In this document: in pieces, positions 35,402-45,500 of the stretch
How positions within the stretch are numbered: position 1 is the stretch's first letter
How the letters are laid out: each line of letters begins with the position of its first letter
Source: Enterococcus devriesei
Lineage (GTDB): Bacteria > Bacillota > Bacilli > Lactobacillales > Enterococcaceae
Length of the DNA: 64,000 nucleotides
Assembly: GCF_001885905.1 (NCBI RefSeq)
Contig: NZ_JXKM01000004.1
Span: 124,001-188,000 of the forward strand
Reading direction: 5' to 3'
The notes under the pieces: generated by a model
What the model was told of the DNA's origin: nothing
Seen by the model: only the letters and a program-made list of their open reading frames with translations
Databases searched by the model: none
Made by a program: the position numbers and the translations under genes

Positions 35402-35635
35402 TTAGGATAGCTCCTTTACTTTGACCGTTTCCACTTCATAACCTAAGTCTTCGATCACTTTTTGTAATACTTCCGGACTAGTCTGCTCTGCTTGGAAATC
35501 GGCTTTGACTTTGCTGGCATTGAAAAGAACTTTTACATTTTCGACACCTTTTTGTTGGCTGACCGCATTTTCTATTTTTTGCATACACGACGGACAAGTC
35601 AGTGTCCCTAATTGGATAATCATTTTTTTCATCAT
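35402..35635 (-). CDS. Heavy-metal-associated (CopZ-like) metallochaperone
   Basis: 77 residues, one HMA domain of beta-alpha-beta-beta-alpha-beta form. The metal-binding motif is LTCPSCMQKIE (CxxC at about residues 14-17), where CopZ usually has MxCxxC. It supplies what the neighbouring ATPase lacks, since that protein has no N-terminal HMA domain. It lies 25 bases downstream of the ATPase gene and two bases upstream of the Dps-like gene. Which metal it binds (Cu, Zn, Cd) cannot be read. Confidence 0.85.
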   Translation of the reverse strand: MMKKMIIQLGTLTCPSCMQKIENAVSQQKGVENVKVLFNASKVKADFQAEQTSPEVLQKVIEDLGYEVETVKVKELS

Positions 35636-35660
35636 TGAAGCCTCCTTTAAATTGATACCT

Positions 35661-37577
35661 TCATTCTATAGATTCTTTGATTTTCGCGAATTGATTTCTA
35701 TCAAGTTTTGCCTTTTTTGTTTTAAAAGAAAGCAGCCGCATACCATTGATTACAACAATCAAGATACTTAATTCATGAAAGAACATGCCACTGGCCATAT
35801 AAACATAGCCAAAAACTAACCCCACTAACAAAAAGAGGACAGTCCCAATCGCAATCGTAATATTTTCTTTCATATTGGTCACCGTCTTTTTAGTAAGTTG
35901 ATAAGCATGAAGTAAGCTTTGAAATGTTGACTGAATTAAAACAATATCCGATGTCTCAACGGCTACGTCAGTTCCACTCCCCATCGCTATCCCAATATCC
36001 GCTAGCGCGATCGACGGACTATCATTGATTCCATCCCCCACAAAGGCCACAACTTCGCCTGCTTGTTGCAGCTGTTGAATGACATCCGCTTTCTCTTCAG
36101 GTAGTAAATCACCCTGAATTTCAGTGAATCCAAGCTCTTTTCCAATAATTTCTGCAGTCCGTTGATTGTCCCCTGTCAACATAATCAGACGTTTAATGCC
36201 GCTTTTTCTCAGCGCACTCATAGTCTCTGATGTACCTTGACGAAGCTGATCCTTTACACCAATCAATGCCACGACTTCTTGATCCGTTGCAATCAATACT
36301 ACCGAGTGACCTTGCTCGTGTAAAAATTGTTCGTCTACTTGAAGCGCAGTCGTCAGTGGAATTTTTTGTTCTTTCATGAGCTGCTTATTGCCGATGATTA
36401 GGCGCTGACCTGCTACAGATGCAACAATCCCTCGGCCTGCTTTGATTGCAGTATCAGTGACACTGATTTTGCTAAAATCTTCTTGGCTATTTTCTTTTAC
36501 ATAGTCAACGATGGCTTGTCCTAAAGGATGATCCGATTCGGCTTCCACCGCCGCAGTCAACGCAAGATAGTCAGTAGCTGATTTGCCGTACAGCTGCACT
36601 GTTGCGACGGTTGGTTTGCCATTTGTCAACGTTCCAGTTTTGTCAAAGACTAGCGTATTCACCCGACTAAAAGTATTCATTACATCACTACCTTTGATCA
36701 ATATCCCATTTTTCGCTCCGTTTCCGATCCCCGCAACATTGGATACCGGCACACCAATGATCAACGCCCCCGGACAGCCAAGTACGAGAATGGTAATCGC
36801 TAAACGAACGTCTCGACTAATCAAGCCAGTCAGTATAGCTATAATTAAAATGAGCGGCGTATAATATTTAGCAAAATGATCTATAAACCGTTCTGCGGTT
36901 GACTTGCTGTCTTGTGCTTCCTCTACAAGTTCAATGATTTTTCCAAAAGTCGTATCTTCACCGATTCTTTCAGCCCGCATTTTTAGGGTGCCATTCTCCA
37001 AGATCGTTCCGGCAAACACCTGATCGGCTGTTTGCTTATGGACTTGCTTTGATTCCCCGGTCACATTTGCTTCATTTAGATAGCCTGATCCTTCTAATAC
37101 TATGCCATCAACGGGAATCTGGGCACCTGTTTTGACCAATAATTGATCGCCCACTCCCACCTCGTCTATCTCCACTTCACTAAAAGCCTCACCCGTGAAT
37201 TTCCAAGCTTTTGCAGGAGCCATTTGGACTAATTTTTGAATAGCAGAACGGGTATGTTCCAATGTTTTTTGCTCAAGCAAATGACCCAATAGAAAAAGAA
37301 AAGTGACGATCGCCGATTCATTGTATTCCCCAATCATAAATGCCCCTATTACCGCGATCGTAACGAGTAAATCAATACTGATCACCTTAACCTTTAATGC
37401 TTGATAAGCTTGGATCATGATCGGCAGACCCCCTAATACAGAGGCGACGATCATTCCTACGTCATAGATCCACTCCTGTTGGAAAAAAAACTTAGCCCCA
37501 ATCGAACCTATGATAAAAATCGCATTGAGCAACGTGAGCTCCTTTTTTTGAGCGAGTATTTTCTTTTGCACCTTCAC
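35661..37577 (-). CDS. P1B-type heavy metal translocating ATPase
   Basis: 638 residues. Motifs in order: TGES in the actuator domain, CPG in the membrane site (CPGALIIGVPVS), phosphorylation motif DKTGTLT, the P1B marker ESDHPLG, MLTGDN and GDGINDSP. About eight membrane segments. The membrane motif is CPG rather than the CPC or SPC of well-studied classes, so metal and direction are uncertain. There is no N-terminal metal-binding domain. GTG 37577 is chosen with AAGGAG 8 bases before it. It is the first gene of the operon with chaperone, Dps-like protein and Fnr-like regulator. Confidence 0.88.
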   Translation of the reverse strand: MKVQKKILAQKKELTLLNAIFIIGSIGAKFFFQQEWIYDVGMIVASVLGGLPIMIQAYQALKVKVISIDLLVTIAVIGAFMIGEYNESAIVTFLFLLGHLLEQKTLEHTRSAIQKLVQMAPAKAWKFTGEAFSEVEIDEVGVGDQLLVKTGAQIPVDGIVLEGSGYLNEANVTGESKQVHKQTADQVFAGTILENGTLKMRAERIGEDTTFGKIIELVEEAQDSKSTAERFIDHFAKYYTPLILIIAILTGLISRDVRLAITILVLGCPGALIIGVPVSNVAGIGNGAKNGILIKGSDVMNTFSRVNTLVFDKTGTLTNGKPTVATVQLYGKSATDYLALTAAVEAESDHPLGQAIVDYVKENSQEDFSKISVTDTAIKAGRGIVASVAGQRLIIGNKQLMKEQKIPLTTALQVDEQFLHEQGHSVVLIATDQEVVALIGVKDQLRQGTSETMSALRKSGIKRLIMLTGDNQRTAEIIGKELGFTEIQGDLLPEEKADVIQQLQQAGEVVAFVGDGINDSPSIALADIGIAMGSGTDVAVETSDIVLIQSTFQSLLHAYQLTKKTVTNMKENITIAIGTVLFLLVGLVFGYVYMASGMFFHELSILIVVINGMRLLSFKTKKAKLDRNQFAKIKESIE

Positions 37578-37652
37578 TATTATCACTCCTTGTCTGTTTT
37601 CTAACAGTTTACAAGTGCTCTTCAGAAAATGAATTGATTACTATCAAGAAAA

Positions 37653-37683
37653 AAAGAGTATTCGTAAAAATACGAATACTCTT
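37653..37683 (-). terminator. Intrinsic terminator after DUF438 gene
   Basis: AAAGAGTATTCGTA / TACGAATACTCTT near-perfect stem with T-run on the minus strand, separating the DUF438 gene from the ATPase operon. Confidence 0.8.
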
Positions 37684-37695
37684 TAAAATGGCATT

Positions 37696-39021
37696 TTAAT
37701 TTTTTCCATCCAATAAACGATTTTGACCTTCAATTGATTGGATTTCTGTAATATCTTGAGTAACCTCTAAGCAGCCTAAATATTCGTCGGATTCATCTTT
37801 TAGAGCAAAATAACGAATATAGATTTTTTTGCCTCGAATATCGATCCAAAAATCTGCTTCTGAACGGGCGCCTGAACGAAAATCATCAAGGATTTGCTGA
37901 ACGATGTGCATACTCTTCGGTGGATGGCAATTCACAACCTCACGTCCGATTACTGACTTCGTACGGGGAAAAACTCGGCTTTTCCCTTCTGAGAAAAAGC
38001 GTACACGATCTTCTTTATCAACAAACGTCAAGTCCACTGGTAAAACTTGGAACATAGCGATCATTTCTGCCATCTTTAATGTTCCGGTAGGTAAAACGAC
38101 CGTCTCAGCCGATGCTTTGTTCTCCCAATCATCATGTTCTACCGGGTTCATCTCTGTTTGATCAGTCAGACTAGCTGCGATCCCCTCTGTTGTTTCCTTG
38201 GCTTGCTGGATCGCTAATTGACGAGCTGGTTCTCGTTCTTGTTCCTTTTCTAGTGAAGCTTGGCTGGCCTTCCACGGTAAAAGATCAGGTATGAAAGCAA
38301 AGCCGATATCAAAACTATCTTCGGCGATTTTTTCCCAATCCTTCAAACTGAAAACATCTAAAGTCATCGGTGCCATGATCTCTTCTTCTTTAAAAATCAT
38401 CTCTTCAATTTCATTTTTTGCCGATTCCCACTGCTCAGCAATTGGGTTGTAAGCCGCTTTGTCAGAACTTACTAATTGGATCAAAGCTTTGATTTGATCC
38501 CGAATATCGTCATCAACGCCCCACATTACTTTTGGAGGGGCCGTGATACCGTATTTTTCCATATAAGAAAAAATCAACGTTTCTTTACGAGCATAATGCT
38601 TATCGATCTGCATTAAATCAGTCAGTGCATGCAGCAACCGTTCCTTTTGTGACCAATCACCTGCTTTTATTTTAACTAGAAGACCATCGATTTCATCCGT
38701 CAACAACGATTGCAACACCTGATTTTCTAGCTTCAGCGTATGGATCGGATGACCCGGCTGTTCATGCTCCAAATTAGATCGATGAATCTCGTTGATTGAA
38801 CCTTTAAATACCGCCGCATGAATATTACACAACTTTTGAATCTCTTGGGGATTTAAACCACCTTGGATCAGGGCTTTTTCCGCCGCCGTAATCTCGGTCA
38901 CATCTACGCCGTCAAACTCTTGATTAAATAAATCTTTCGCTTCCTCAAAAGAACCGCCTTTGTGGAGTAATGATAGGATCTCGACAATTCTCGCTTGTCG
39001 TTGTTCTCTCGTACGTTCCAT
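37696..39021 (-). CDS. DUF438 protein with hemerythrin-like and PAS domains
   Basis: 441 residues. The N-terminal DUF438 region (about 10-90) contains LCNIHAAVFKGSI; a helical hemerythrin-like part (about 90-245) contains LLHALTDLMQIDKHYARKE with histidines suited to a metal site; the C-terminal PAS domain (about 325-435) has FVDKEDRVRFFSEGKSRVFPR and the motif NCHPPKS. DUF438-PAS proteins of anaerobes and lactobacilli are suspected sensors of nitric oxide or oxygen. It overlaps the DUF1858 gene by one base (TAATG). Confidence 0.85.
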   Translation of the reverse strand: MERTREQRQARIVEILSLLHKGGSFEEAKDLFNQEFDGVDVTEITAAEKALIQGGLNPQEIQKLCNIHAAVFKGSINEIHRSNLEHEQPGHPIHTLKLENQVLQSLLTDEIDGLLVKIKAGDWSQKERLLHALTDLMQIDKHYARKETLIFSYMEKYGITAPPKVMWGVDDDIRDQIKALIQLVSSDKAAYNPIAEQWESAKNEIEEMIFKEEEIMAPMTLDVFSLKDWEKIAEDSFDIGFAFIPDLLPWKASQASLEKEQEREPARQLAIQQAKETTEGIAASLTDQTEMNPVEHDDWENKASAETVVLPTGTLKMAEMIAMFQVLPVDLTFVDKEDRVRFFSEGKSRVFPRTKSVIGREVVNCHPPKSMHIVQQILDDFRSGARSEADFWIDIRGKKIYIRYFALKDESDEYLGCLEVTQDITEIQSIEGQNRLLDGKN

Positions 39022-39251
39022 TAGACTGCTCCTTTCACAGTAAAGCCATTCGCTTCAAACAACTCAATGACTTGATTTAGCGGAATGTGTTTCATTTTCG
39101 CGCCTTTGGGGATCGTTACATAACGGCCTGCCGTTTGCAGCATGCCCGGTTTTGCGATCGCTTCAAAACCTAATCTATACATTAAATCCTTTACTTCAGG
39201 ATAAAGAGTGACTAATTCCAACAAAGATTTAGATAAGTCTAATTCCTTCAT
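39021..39251 (-). CDS. DUF1858 domain protein
   Basis: 76 residues, almost wholly a DUF1858 domain (LSKSLLELVTLYPEVKDLMYRLGF and VIELFEANGF). The family is often beside or fused to hybrid-cluster, DUF438 or ScdA-like proteins linked to nitrosative or redox stress. Translationally coupled to the DUF438 gene. ATG 39251 follows GGGAGAAC. Function is not established. Confidence 0.85.
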   Translation of the reverse strand: MKELDLSKSLLELVTLYPEVKDLMYRLGFEAIAKPGMLQTAGRYVTIPKGAKMKHIPLNQVIELFEANGFTVKGAV

Positions 39252-39348
39252 ACACAGTTCTCCCTTAATTTATTTGCTCACTCATTATACGCCCAAAACA
39301 ACTATTTTTCAGCGCTTCTTAAAAATTTTTGAAGAGGATCTAATCGAA

Positions 39349-39999
39349 CTAGCTTAAAGCAAAATACAATGGAGCTAATTCTTTGATCGTTTGAACAACC
39401 ATTTCATCAACCGTTGTGATACTTTTTGTTTTAAATAATAGTTTTCCCACTTGAAAACTTCGTCCCTCTAATTTAGCTTCCAGCTTCTCTGATTGAAGTG
39501 GATCTGCTAAGAATTCCGAAAGCAGGAGATGGTCAGCTAATTCATGTTCCACTTGCGGCCAAATATAGTAATCCGTAATGTCTACCGTCTCGCTCCACTT
39601 TTTCAGCGTCGGCAGCAGCGCATTATAATCCGCCAAACTTCCCGAACGTTCACCACTTTTATAATGCTGAAACATCAAATAAACTTGAAATTGCTTTTTA
39701 TTCAATAAGGTCGCCAAACACGCATTTTGATTACGATGCTGCGGATCACGATACGCGCACCAAAAATGATTCCGCAAATTCCACCCGTTGGTCCAGCTTT
39801 CGATCTTCGGCTTGTCCAGATGATATTCTGCTGGTAATGATTTTGCCACTACTTGCTGCAGCGCCTTCCATTTTTGCCAATGTTCCTGATAGTTTTTCTT
39901 GATCTGCTCAATTTCTGCTATAGTATAACTTGCCTTTAATTGCTTAAAAGCAAAATAATCTCGTTCAAATAATTGAAAATCTTCATTCGTTAACTCCAT
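39349..39999 (-). CDS. Conserved hypothetical protein, HI_0552-like
   Basis: 216 residues, soluble, rich in aromatic residues and lysine, with no signal peptide or membrane segment. It resembles the HI_0552 family of Firmicutes and Pasteurellaceae (NEDFQLFERDYFAFKQLK; GWNLRNHFWCAYRDPQHRNQNACLATLL). Some members were named glucose-6-phosphate dehydrogenase, but no nucleotide-binding motif is seen, so I do not use that name. ATG 39999 is chosen over the upstream frame because AGAGGC stands before it. Monocistronic, downstream of the pilus operon terminator. Confidence 0.65.
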   Translation of the reverse strand: MELTNEDFQLFERDYFAFKQLKASYTIAEIEQIKKNYQEHWQKWKALQQVVAKSLPAEYHLDKPKIESWTNGWNLRNHFWCAYRDPQHRNQNACLATLLNKKQFQVYLMFQHYKSGERSGSLADYNALLPTLKKWSETVDITDYYIWPQVEHELADHLLLSEFLADPLQSEKLEAKLEGRSFQVGKLLFKTKSITTVDEMVVQTIKELAPLYFALS

Positions 40000-40101
40000 C
40001 AAAATGCCTCTTTTCATTAGATCTTTTCTATTGTAAATAGCAGCCAAAATTTATTCAACTGTTAGCCATTTAGTAAATCCTCGTTAAAATTCAACACAAA
40101 A

Positions 40102-40129
40102 AAACAGGATGAGTCTCCCCATCCTGTTT
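40102..40129 (-). terminator. Intrinsic terminator ending pilus operon
   Basis: AAACAGGATG / CATCCTGTTT hairpin with T-run on the minus strand, 16 bases after the major pilin stop. It shows that the operon ends without a sortase gene. Confidence 0.8.
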
Positions 40130-40145
40130 AAAAAATTAACTTCTA

Positions 40146-41813
40146 CTATTCTGCTGCATGTTGCACTTTGCGGTAGCGGAAGTATGCTACTGACATTAGG
40201 CTTAGACCTACTAGTAAGAATGCTACGATACCCATACCACCAGTAGATGGTAGGAAGCCGCCTTCAGTTACGTTGGCTACATCATATCTCAATGCAGTTG
40301 TTGTGTAAGAACCCGCCTTGACCTCAAATTCTTTGTCTTCTGTCAACAATTGGAAGCCATGAGGTGCTTTAGTTTCTCTTAAATAGTATGTGCCTTTAGC
40401 AAGTCCTTCTACTTTGAAACTACCGTCTTCGGCAGACACAAATTTGTCCGCTTGACTGATTGGATTTGATGCATCAATTTTTGTCCAAGCTGGTTTTTTA
40501 TCAGCATCTTGAGTCAAGTAGTATTCGTCTGAGCCATCTTTCTTAAGGATAGCAAATTCTGCACCTTGCAGTCCTTGAGCTTTGTCTCCTTCTTCGTATT
40601 TCAAGAATTTCATACCACCAGTTGAAATCCCTGGTACTGTTTGATCGTTTTCGCGGTTGTCTGCTTGACCTCCATCATGTTCCATGTTTACTAAGAAATC
40701 ATTCTCTACTTTCACATCAACGGCTGTTTCATTAGTAAATGATACCCCGTAAACCAATTCGATCTTTTGACCTGCATATTTTTTTAAGAATTCTGCGGTT
40801 GCTACTGATTCACCGAATTTAGCTGCATCGCCATCACTCTTTTCATTGTTCAATTTTGCCGCCATAGTGAATCCCGCTTTTTTGCCAGTATAAGGACCTG
40901 TTGGACCTGCATTGACTGGTGTGATTGGCATTTTATCTTCAAGTGCTGCTCTAGCCGCAGTGTCTAATTTCACTCCGCCGATCCAAATTTCAGAAATACC
41001 TTCAAATTTCATTCCTTCAACTGACACTTCATCTTTTAATTCAAATTTTGAATAACGTGTTTGGTCTACCCCTGCTGTGCCAACATCATGAAGGATTTCA
41101 CCGATTTGACTTGGGAATGTGAATGATGCTTTGTAGCTGACGACTTTACCGATATCATAAACATAGTAGCCATCTGTTGGTACTGTTAAAGGATTTCCTT
41201 CATCATCTAACAATTCTTTTTTAGGATTTTCTTCATTTTTAAGTTTGTTCTTCGGATACAAATGAATATCTTCAATTGGAGTTGTTCCGTCTGCTTTCAT
41301 CGCTGGTAAAACTAACAATGTTGGATAGCCTTCATACTCTTCATAATCTGCAGGAACATCTTCTTTAAAGAAGTATACTTTGTAGATTCCGCCTGCCGTG
41401 CGTTTTGCTAAGTCTTTAAATTCCACTTTACCATCTGAGTCAGTTGCTTTGCCTGTTGCCGCTGGTGTCGCACTTGGATCCAATGCAAAATCTTTAACGA
41501 CTAGTTTAACCGCGTCATCATAGTCGGTACCTTTTGCTAATTCTTCATCTAATGCTGCATAGAAAGCTGTAGTGACATCATACGGTGTGAATGTAACGCC
41601 TTCTAATGGTTGAAAATGATCGAAAGCATCTGTAACTTCACCAGGATTTTTCATCGCCGTCGGAAATTGGTCCATCTTCTTCTTGTGCAATGTAACATTG
41701 ACTGTGTCACCCGCTGCTGAAGCTTCATTACCAAAACCCGCTAATCCAGCGATCAGTGGTACCATGCATAACAGCGCCATGATAAAACTTATTACCTTCC
41801 CTCTACTCTTCAT
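40146..41813 (-). CDS. Major pilin, isopeptide-forming LPxTG backbone protein
   Basis: 555 residues. Signal peptide to about residue 33; pilin motif with the polymerising lysine in HLYPKNKL near residue 185; several SpaA/CnaB-type Ig domains that form isopeptide bonds; E-box YYLRETKAPHGF near residue 480; sorting signal LPSTG followed by a hydrophobic stretch and RYRKVQHAAE. It would be linked head to tail by a class C sortase and finally attached to the wall. Third gene of the operon, 13 bases after the minor pilin gene. Similar to EbpC of E. faecalis. Confidence 0.9.
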   Translation of the reverse strand: MKSRGKVISFIMALLCMVPLIAGLAGFGNEASAAGDTVNVTLHKKKMDQFPTAMKNPGEVTDAFDHFQPLEGVTFTPYDVTTAFYAALDEELAKGTDYDDAVKLVVKDFALDPSATPAATGKATDSDGKVEFKDLAKRTAGGIYKVYFFKEDVPADYEEYEGYPTLLVLPAMKADGTTPIEDIHLYPKNKLKNEENPKKELLDDEGNPLTVPTDGYYVYDIGKVVSYKASFTFPSQIGEILHDVGTAGVDQTRYSKFELKDEVSVEGMKFEGISEIWIGGVKLDTAARAALEDKMPITPVNAGPTGPYTGKKAGFTMAAKLNNEKSDGDAAKFGESVATAEFLKKYAGQKIELVYGVSFTNETAVDVKVENDFLVNMEHDGGQADNRENDQTVPGISTGGMKFLKYEEGDKAQGLQGAEFAILKKDGSDEYYLTQDADKKPAWTKIDASNPISQADKFVSAEDGSFKVEGLAKGTYYLRETKAPHGFQLLTEDKEFEVKAGSYTTTALRYDVANVTEGGFLPSTGGMGIVAFLLVGLSLMSVAYFRYRKVQHAAE

Positions 41814-41826
41814 TTTTCTTTTCCCC

Positions 41827-42519
41827 CTATTTTCTTTTTTTTATTTGTTTTAAACCAATAAAACCAATCATTACTAAAACTAAGCCAATCCTAGAAAAAT
41901 CTCTCACCAAGTCGTTGGTGGATGGATATCGTTTCCCTAAAGTCGGAAAATCTTTTGCTGCGCTAGGCTCCTCTGGCTCCAATGGTGGTGCCGGATCTTC
42001 CGGTGGTGCCGGTACTTTGATATCTTGATATTTTCCATAAATCAGTAATCGTTGTGCTTCCTCCCCTGTTTCCGGATGTTGCTGCGGGAAATATAGAATG
42101 ATTGGCAGCATGTGGTATTCTCCCTCTTCACCACTGGCTAAGATCAAATACGCCGCATCTTTTCCATCTTGGTAACGGGGAACATCGAATGAGACGTTCC
42201 CGCTACCATCAACTAAGTAGGAGGCTTCGTTCAGTTTCGTCAATTGTTCCTGCTCTACAAATGACTTTAGTTCCTCTTTACTTGGGTAAGTGTTCATTAG
42301 ATATTCTTTGTCCTGCTTCTCATCCCCTTTACGTTCCTCTCGCCATTGCGTCAGATTATAAACATCAAATGCTAACTTCTCCGTCCCCTCTACTTTTTCT
42401 CCCTTTTCTGACCATGTGTGAATCCACAGATCAACTTGCTCCTCTGCTCCAACTGCTGTTCCACCCAAAAAGCATATTCCCAGAAGCAGGCTTAGAATAA
42501 ATGAAAGTCCTTTTCTCAT
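41827..42519 (-). CDS. Minor pilus subunit with variant sorting signal
   Basis: 230 residues. Signal peptide (to about residue 24, AVGAEE), one pilin-type beta domain (WIHTWSEKGEKVEG onward), a Pro/Glu-rich linker (PAPPEDPAPPLEPEEP) and a C-terminal membrane segment with tail KQIKKRK. In the place of LPxTG it has YPSTN, 7 residues before the final hydrophobic region. Its size and location match the small anchor pilin (EbpB) of enterococcal pili. Three bases separate it from the tip pilin gene. Anchor role is inferred. Confidence 0.75.
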   Translation of the reverse strand: MRKGLSFILSLLLGICFLGGTAVGAEEQVDLWIHTWSEKGEKVEGTEKLAFDVYNLTQWREERKGDEKQDKEYLMNTYPSKEELKSFVEQEQLTKLNEASYLVDGSGNVSFDVPRYQDGKDAAYLILASGEEGEYHMLPIILYFPQQHPETGEEAQRLLIYGKYQDIKVPAPPEDPAPPLEPEEPSAAKDFPTLGKRYPSTNDLVRDFSRIGLVLVMIGFIGLKQIKKRK

Positions 42520-42522
42520 TTA

Positions 42523-45500
42523 TTAGCCCTCCCTTCTGCTGCGAATCAAGAAGACTCCGCCAGTAATCATCCCAGCGACAGCCAAGCTCGCTGCCACTAA
42601 CATAAAGGCTTTAATACCTTTTTCCCCAGTTGCTGGTAGTGCACCATCTCGTTCTTTCTTATTGGTTACCGTCAAGGTTATTTCATTTCCGTAGTCCATT
42701 ATCCCGCCGAACCAGCTAACATTCGAATGGTCAGGGATCGTTATCGTCCCGTCAACACCAATCGTGATGCGAATCGGCGTCGTGATTTTACTATAATCTT
42801 GAGGAGCTTGAGTTTCTTCTAAGGTATACTGTCCAGGCTTCAAATTACTGAAAAACATGAAATCAGAACTTTCCGTATGCTCGTATCCATCCGGTCCACT
42901 CAATTTAAAAGTTGCTCCCCCAAGTGGTGTTGACCCATCTTCATCGACCTTTAGAACCGTCATTGAGAAATCCTTTAATTTATTTTTTGCTTTATAAGAA
43001 TCGGTACTGTTATTGACCTTGACTACTAAAGCTGTACCTGCTCCGTTTTCTGTCACAACGATGTCAAAATTACTCATTTTTTGGAACCCTTGTGGCACAT
43101 GTGTTTCTTCTACTTCAAAGGTTCCGAAAGTCAAGTTCTCGATTTTGACCTCACCAGAAGCATTTGGCGTAAGATTTTCTGCTAAAACAGTTCCATTTGA
43201 TTTGCGTTTGACACTAAACTTCGGTAAATCACTGCCGCTAAACGGTGTCGCTCCATCATCAAAGACCTTCACAAATTGATAATTGGTTTTTATTAAGGTA
43301 TTCGTGATCTTTACTGTTCCCTCTACAAAAGCCAGCTCTGGCTTAGTAAAAGCGGCGATATTCATTGTTGGCGCTTTGTATCCTGGTGTACGGTCTAACT
43401 CTTGAACACGATAGACGATCGAGTCATCGCCATCGACTGCTGAAAAGTTGTCTTTCCAATTATTTCCCGCATCCAATACCTTCTCCTCAACACTCTCCCA
43501 CCCAGTGCCGCCCAACCGTTGAAGTTGCGCCGTTACACTCGTCGGTCGAGTCCCGAATTGGTTATTTTCATCCTCCCAGACCTTTTCGACTGGGATGACG
43601 AAATCAGCTGCTGAAATTGTATTGGTAATTTTGATTCCGCCAGCGGGCATTGGATTCCAATCTGAGTTAAACCACTCCTGATTATACTGAGGCGCCTCAT
43701 AACCAGTCACTTGCCCTACTTCAACTATTCTATAACTGATCGCTTCATAATTTTCCACTGTGAAACTATCTTTCCATTGTTTACTTGCTACTAAATCTTT
43801 AGTGGCAATATCATCCCAGTCGACCCCATTTGAGCGTTGCAACTTGACTGTAATCTTTGGTGGTCGTTTGTTGGTTTGATTATTGTCATTCCAGATTTTT
43901 TCTACTGGAATCTCAAAAGCAGCACCTTTAATTTTATTAGTGACCTGCACTTCTCCTGTAAATGGAGTCGCTGAGTTGATCGTCGCTGGACTGACCGTAG
44001 CCGGTAAATAGCCTGTTGTTTGGGTCGGTTCAGTGACGCGATATTGGATTCCAGCACCTTTTTCAAGGCCGGTAAAGGTTTGTGTCCAAGAATTCGAGTT
44101 GCTTAACTGTTTAGTCCCTACATCTGTCCAGCTGCCGCCGTTCGTTGACCGTTGCAATTTGACTGTGATACTTGATGGTCGTTTGCTAGTATCATTATTA
44201 TCATCCCAAATTTTTCTTACTGGAATACTGAGTTCATCAATCGTCTGTTGTTTGCGAACGGATGGCACCCCGAAGTCTAATTTGTCTGTGTTTCGTTCTG
44301 AAGTCGGTTCCAAAGTTGTCCTTCCGTTAGTCGGATACCAGCGATTAGCTACAGCTGATGGTTTTAGGCGAACTGTATACTCGACTTCAATCTCCTGATC
44401 TGCCGTTAAATTGATATTGTTCACATTAATTTGTCGATTATCATTCGTGCGTGTGGCTTCTGGTTGATCAAGTGTCGCGATAGGATCAGCACCATTGTTA
44501 ACTTGTGTAGCTCTCGGCCCGTCAACTAAATCGACCATATCGCCTAAAGGATCAGTGATCTTCCCTTTATCGACTGTCCGAATGATCGCGTCATACCAGT
44601 TTTTGAACGTTTCTTCCAACTCATCAGGATTTGAGACATCATAAAAGAAGTAATCTGAAGCAGTGTCTGACGTTCTATTTGCCTTTTTACTTCCCATCCG
44701 ATAGAGCCCTTCTTTCAAGGTCTCAGTTGGGTGGTCATCTGAATAAAATCGTTCGACATTTACCGCGATCGTATGGATCTGTACTCCTTCATTTTCTTTG
44801 ATTGCTTTGGCAGTAGAGTTAGTCGTAGTTATATGACTAGTTACCCCCCTTGTCATCGTTGGAAGCTTCGTTCGGTCTTTATTAGCGCCTAGTGGATTTC
44901 CACCAGCGTAGTTTCCTTTAGTTCCCATTGAAAATCTAGTGACATAATAAGGGTCAAGAAACATTGTTCCATCCGCATGACCATCTTCAGGATTCCAACT
45001 TCTATTAGGAGCTCCGTCAGTTAATACAAAGAGGAATTTCTGTCGTTCACCAATATTTGGTGCACCTATGAATACATCTGCTGCTTCACGCAGTCCCCGT
45101 TGTGTAAAGGTTTGTCCTGCAACCACGAACCCTTTATACCCACTGACAATCCCATCCCAGTTACTCTTATTGGAAGACAATGGAAATGTCTCTTGGCCTT
45201 GATTCCAACTATAGTCTGAAAAGATATGAGCACCAATTCGCAGCCCAGTGTCTGAATTACTGGGATAATTTGTTTTCAACTCTCGAACAATTCTAGCTAA
45301 CGCGTCTTCAGTATTTTTCTTCCTTGATCTAGATCCCGTAGGCCCATTAACCATCGATCCTGAGTTATCCAATAGGAAGACCATATCTACCCCAGGTTTA
45401 TGGGTGATATTCCCTTTAACATTTAATTTGATCTTGAACTCGTTTTCATTTTCAGTTGCCTGTGCGTATTTTCTTAGGGATACGTTCGGATCGCTCGTAT

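Noticed and set aside
39349-39999. Glucose-6-phosphate dehydrogenase
   Set aside because: The name has been used for this family, but no dinucleotide-binding or G6PD motif is present.
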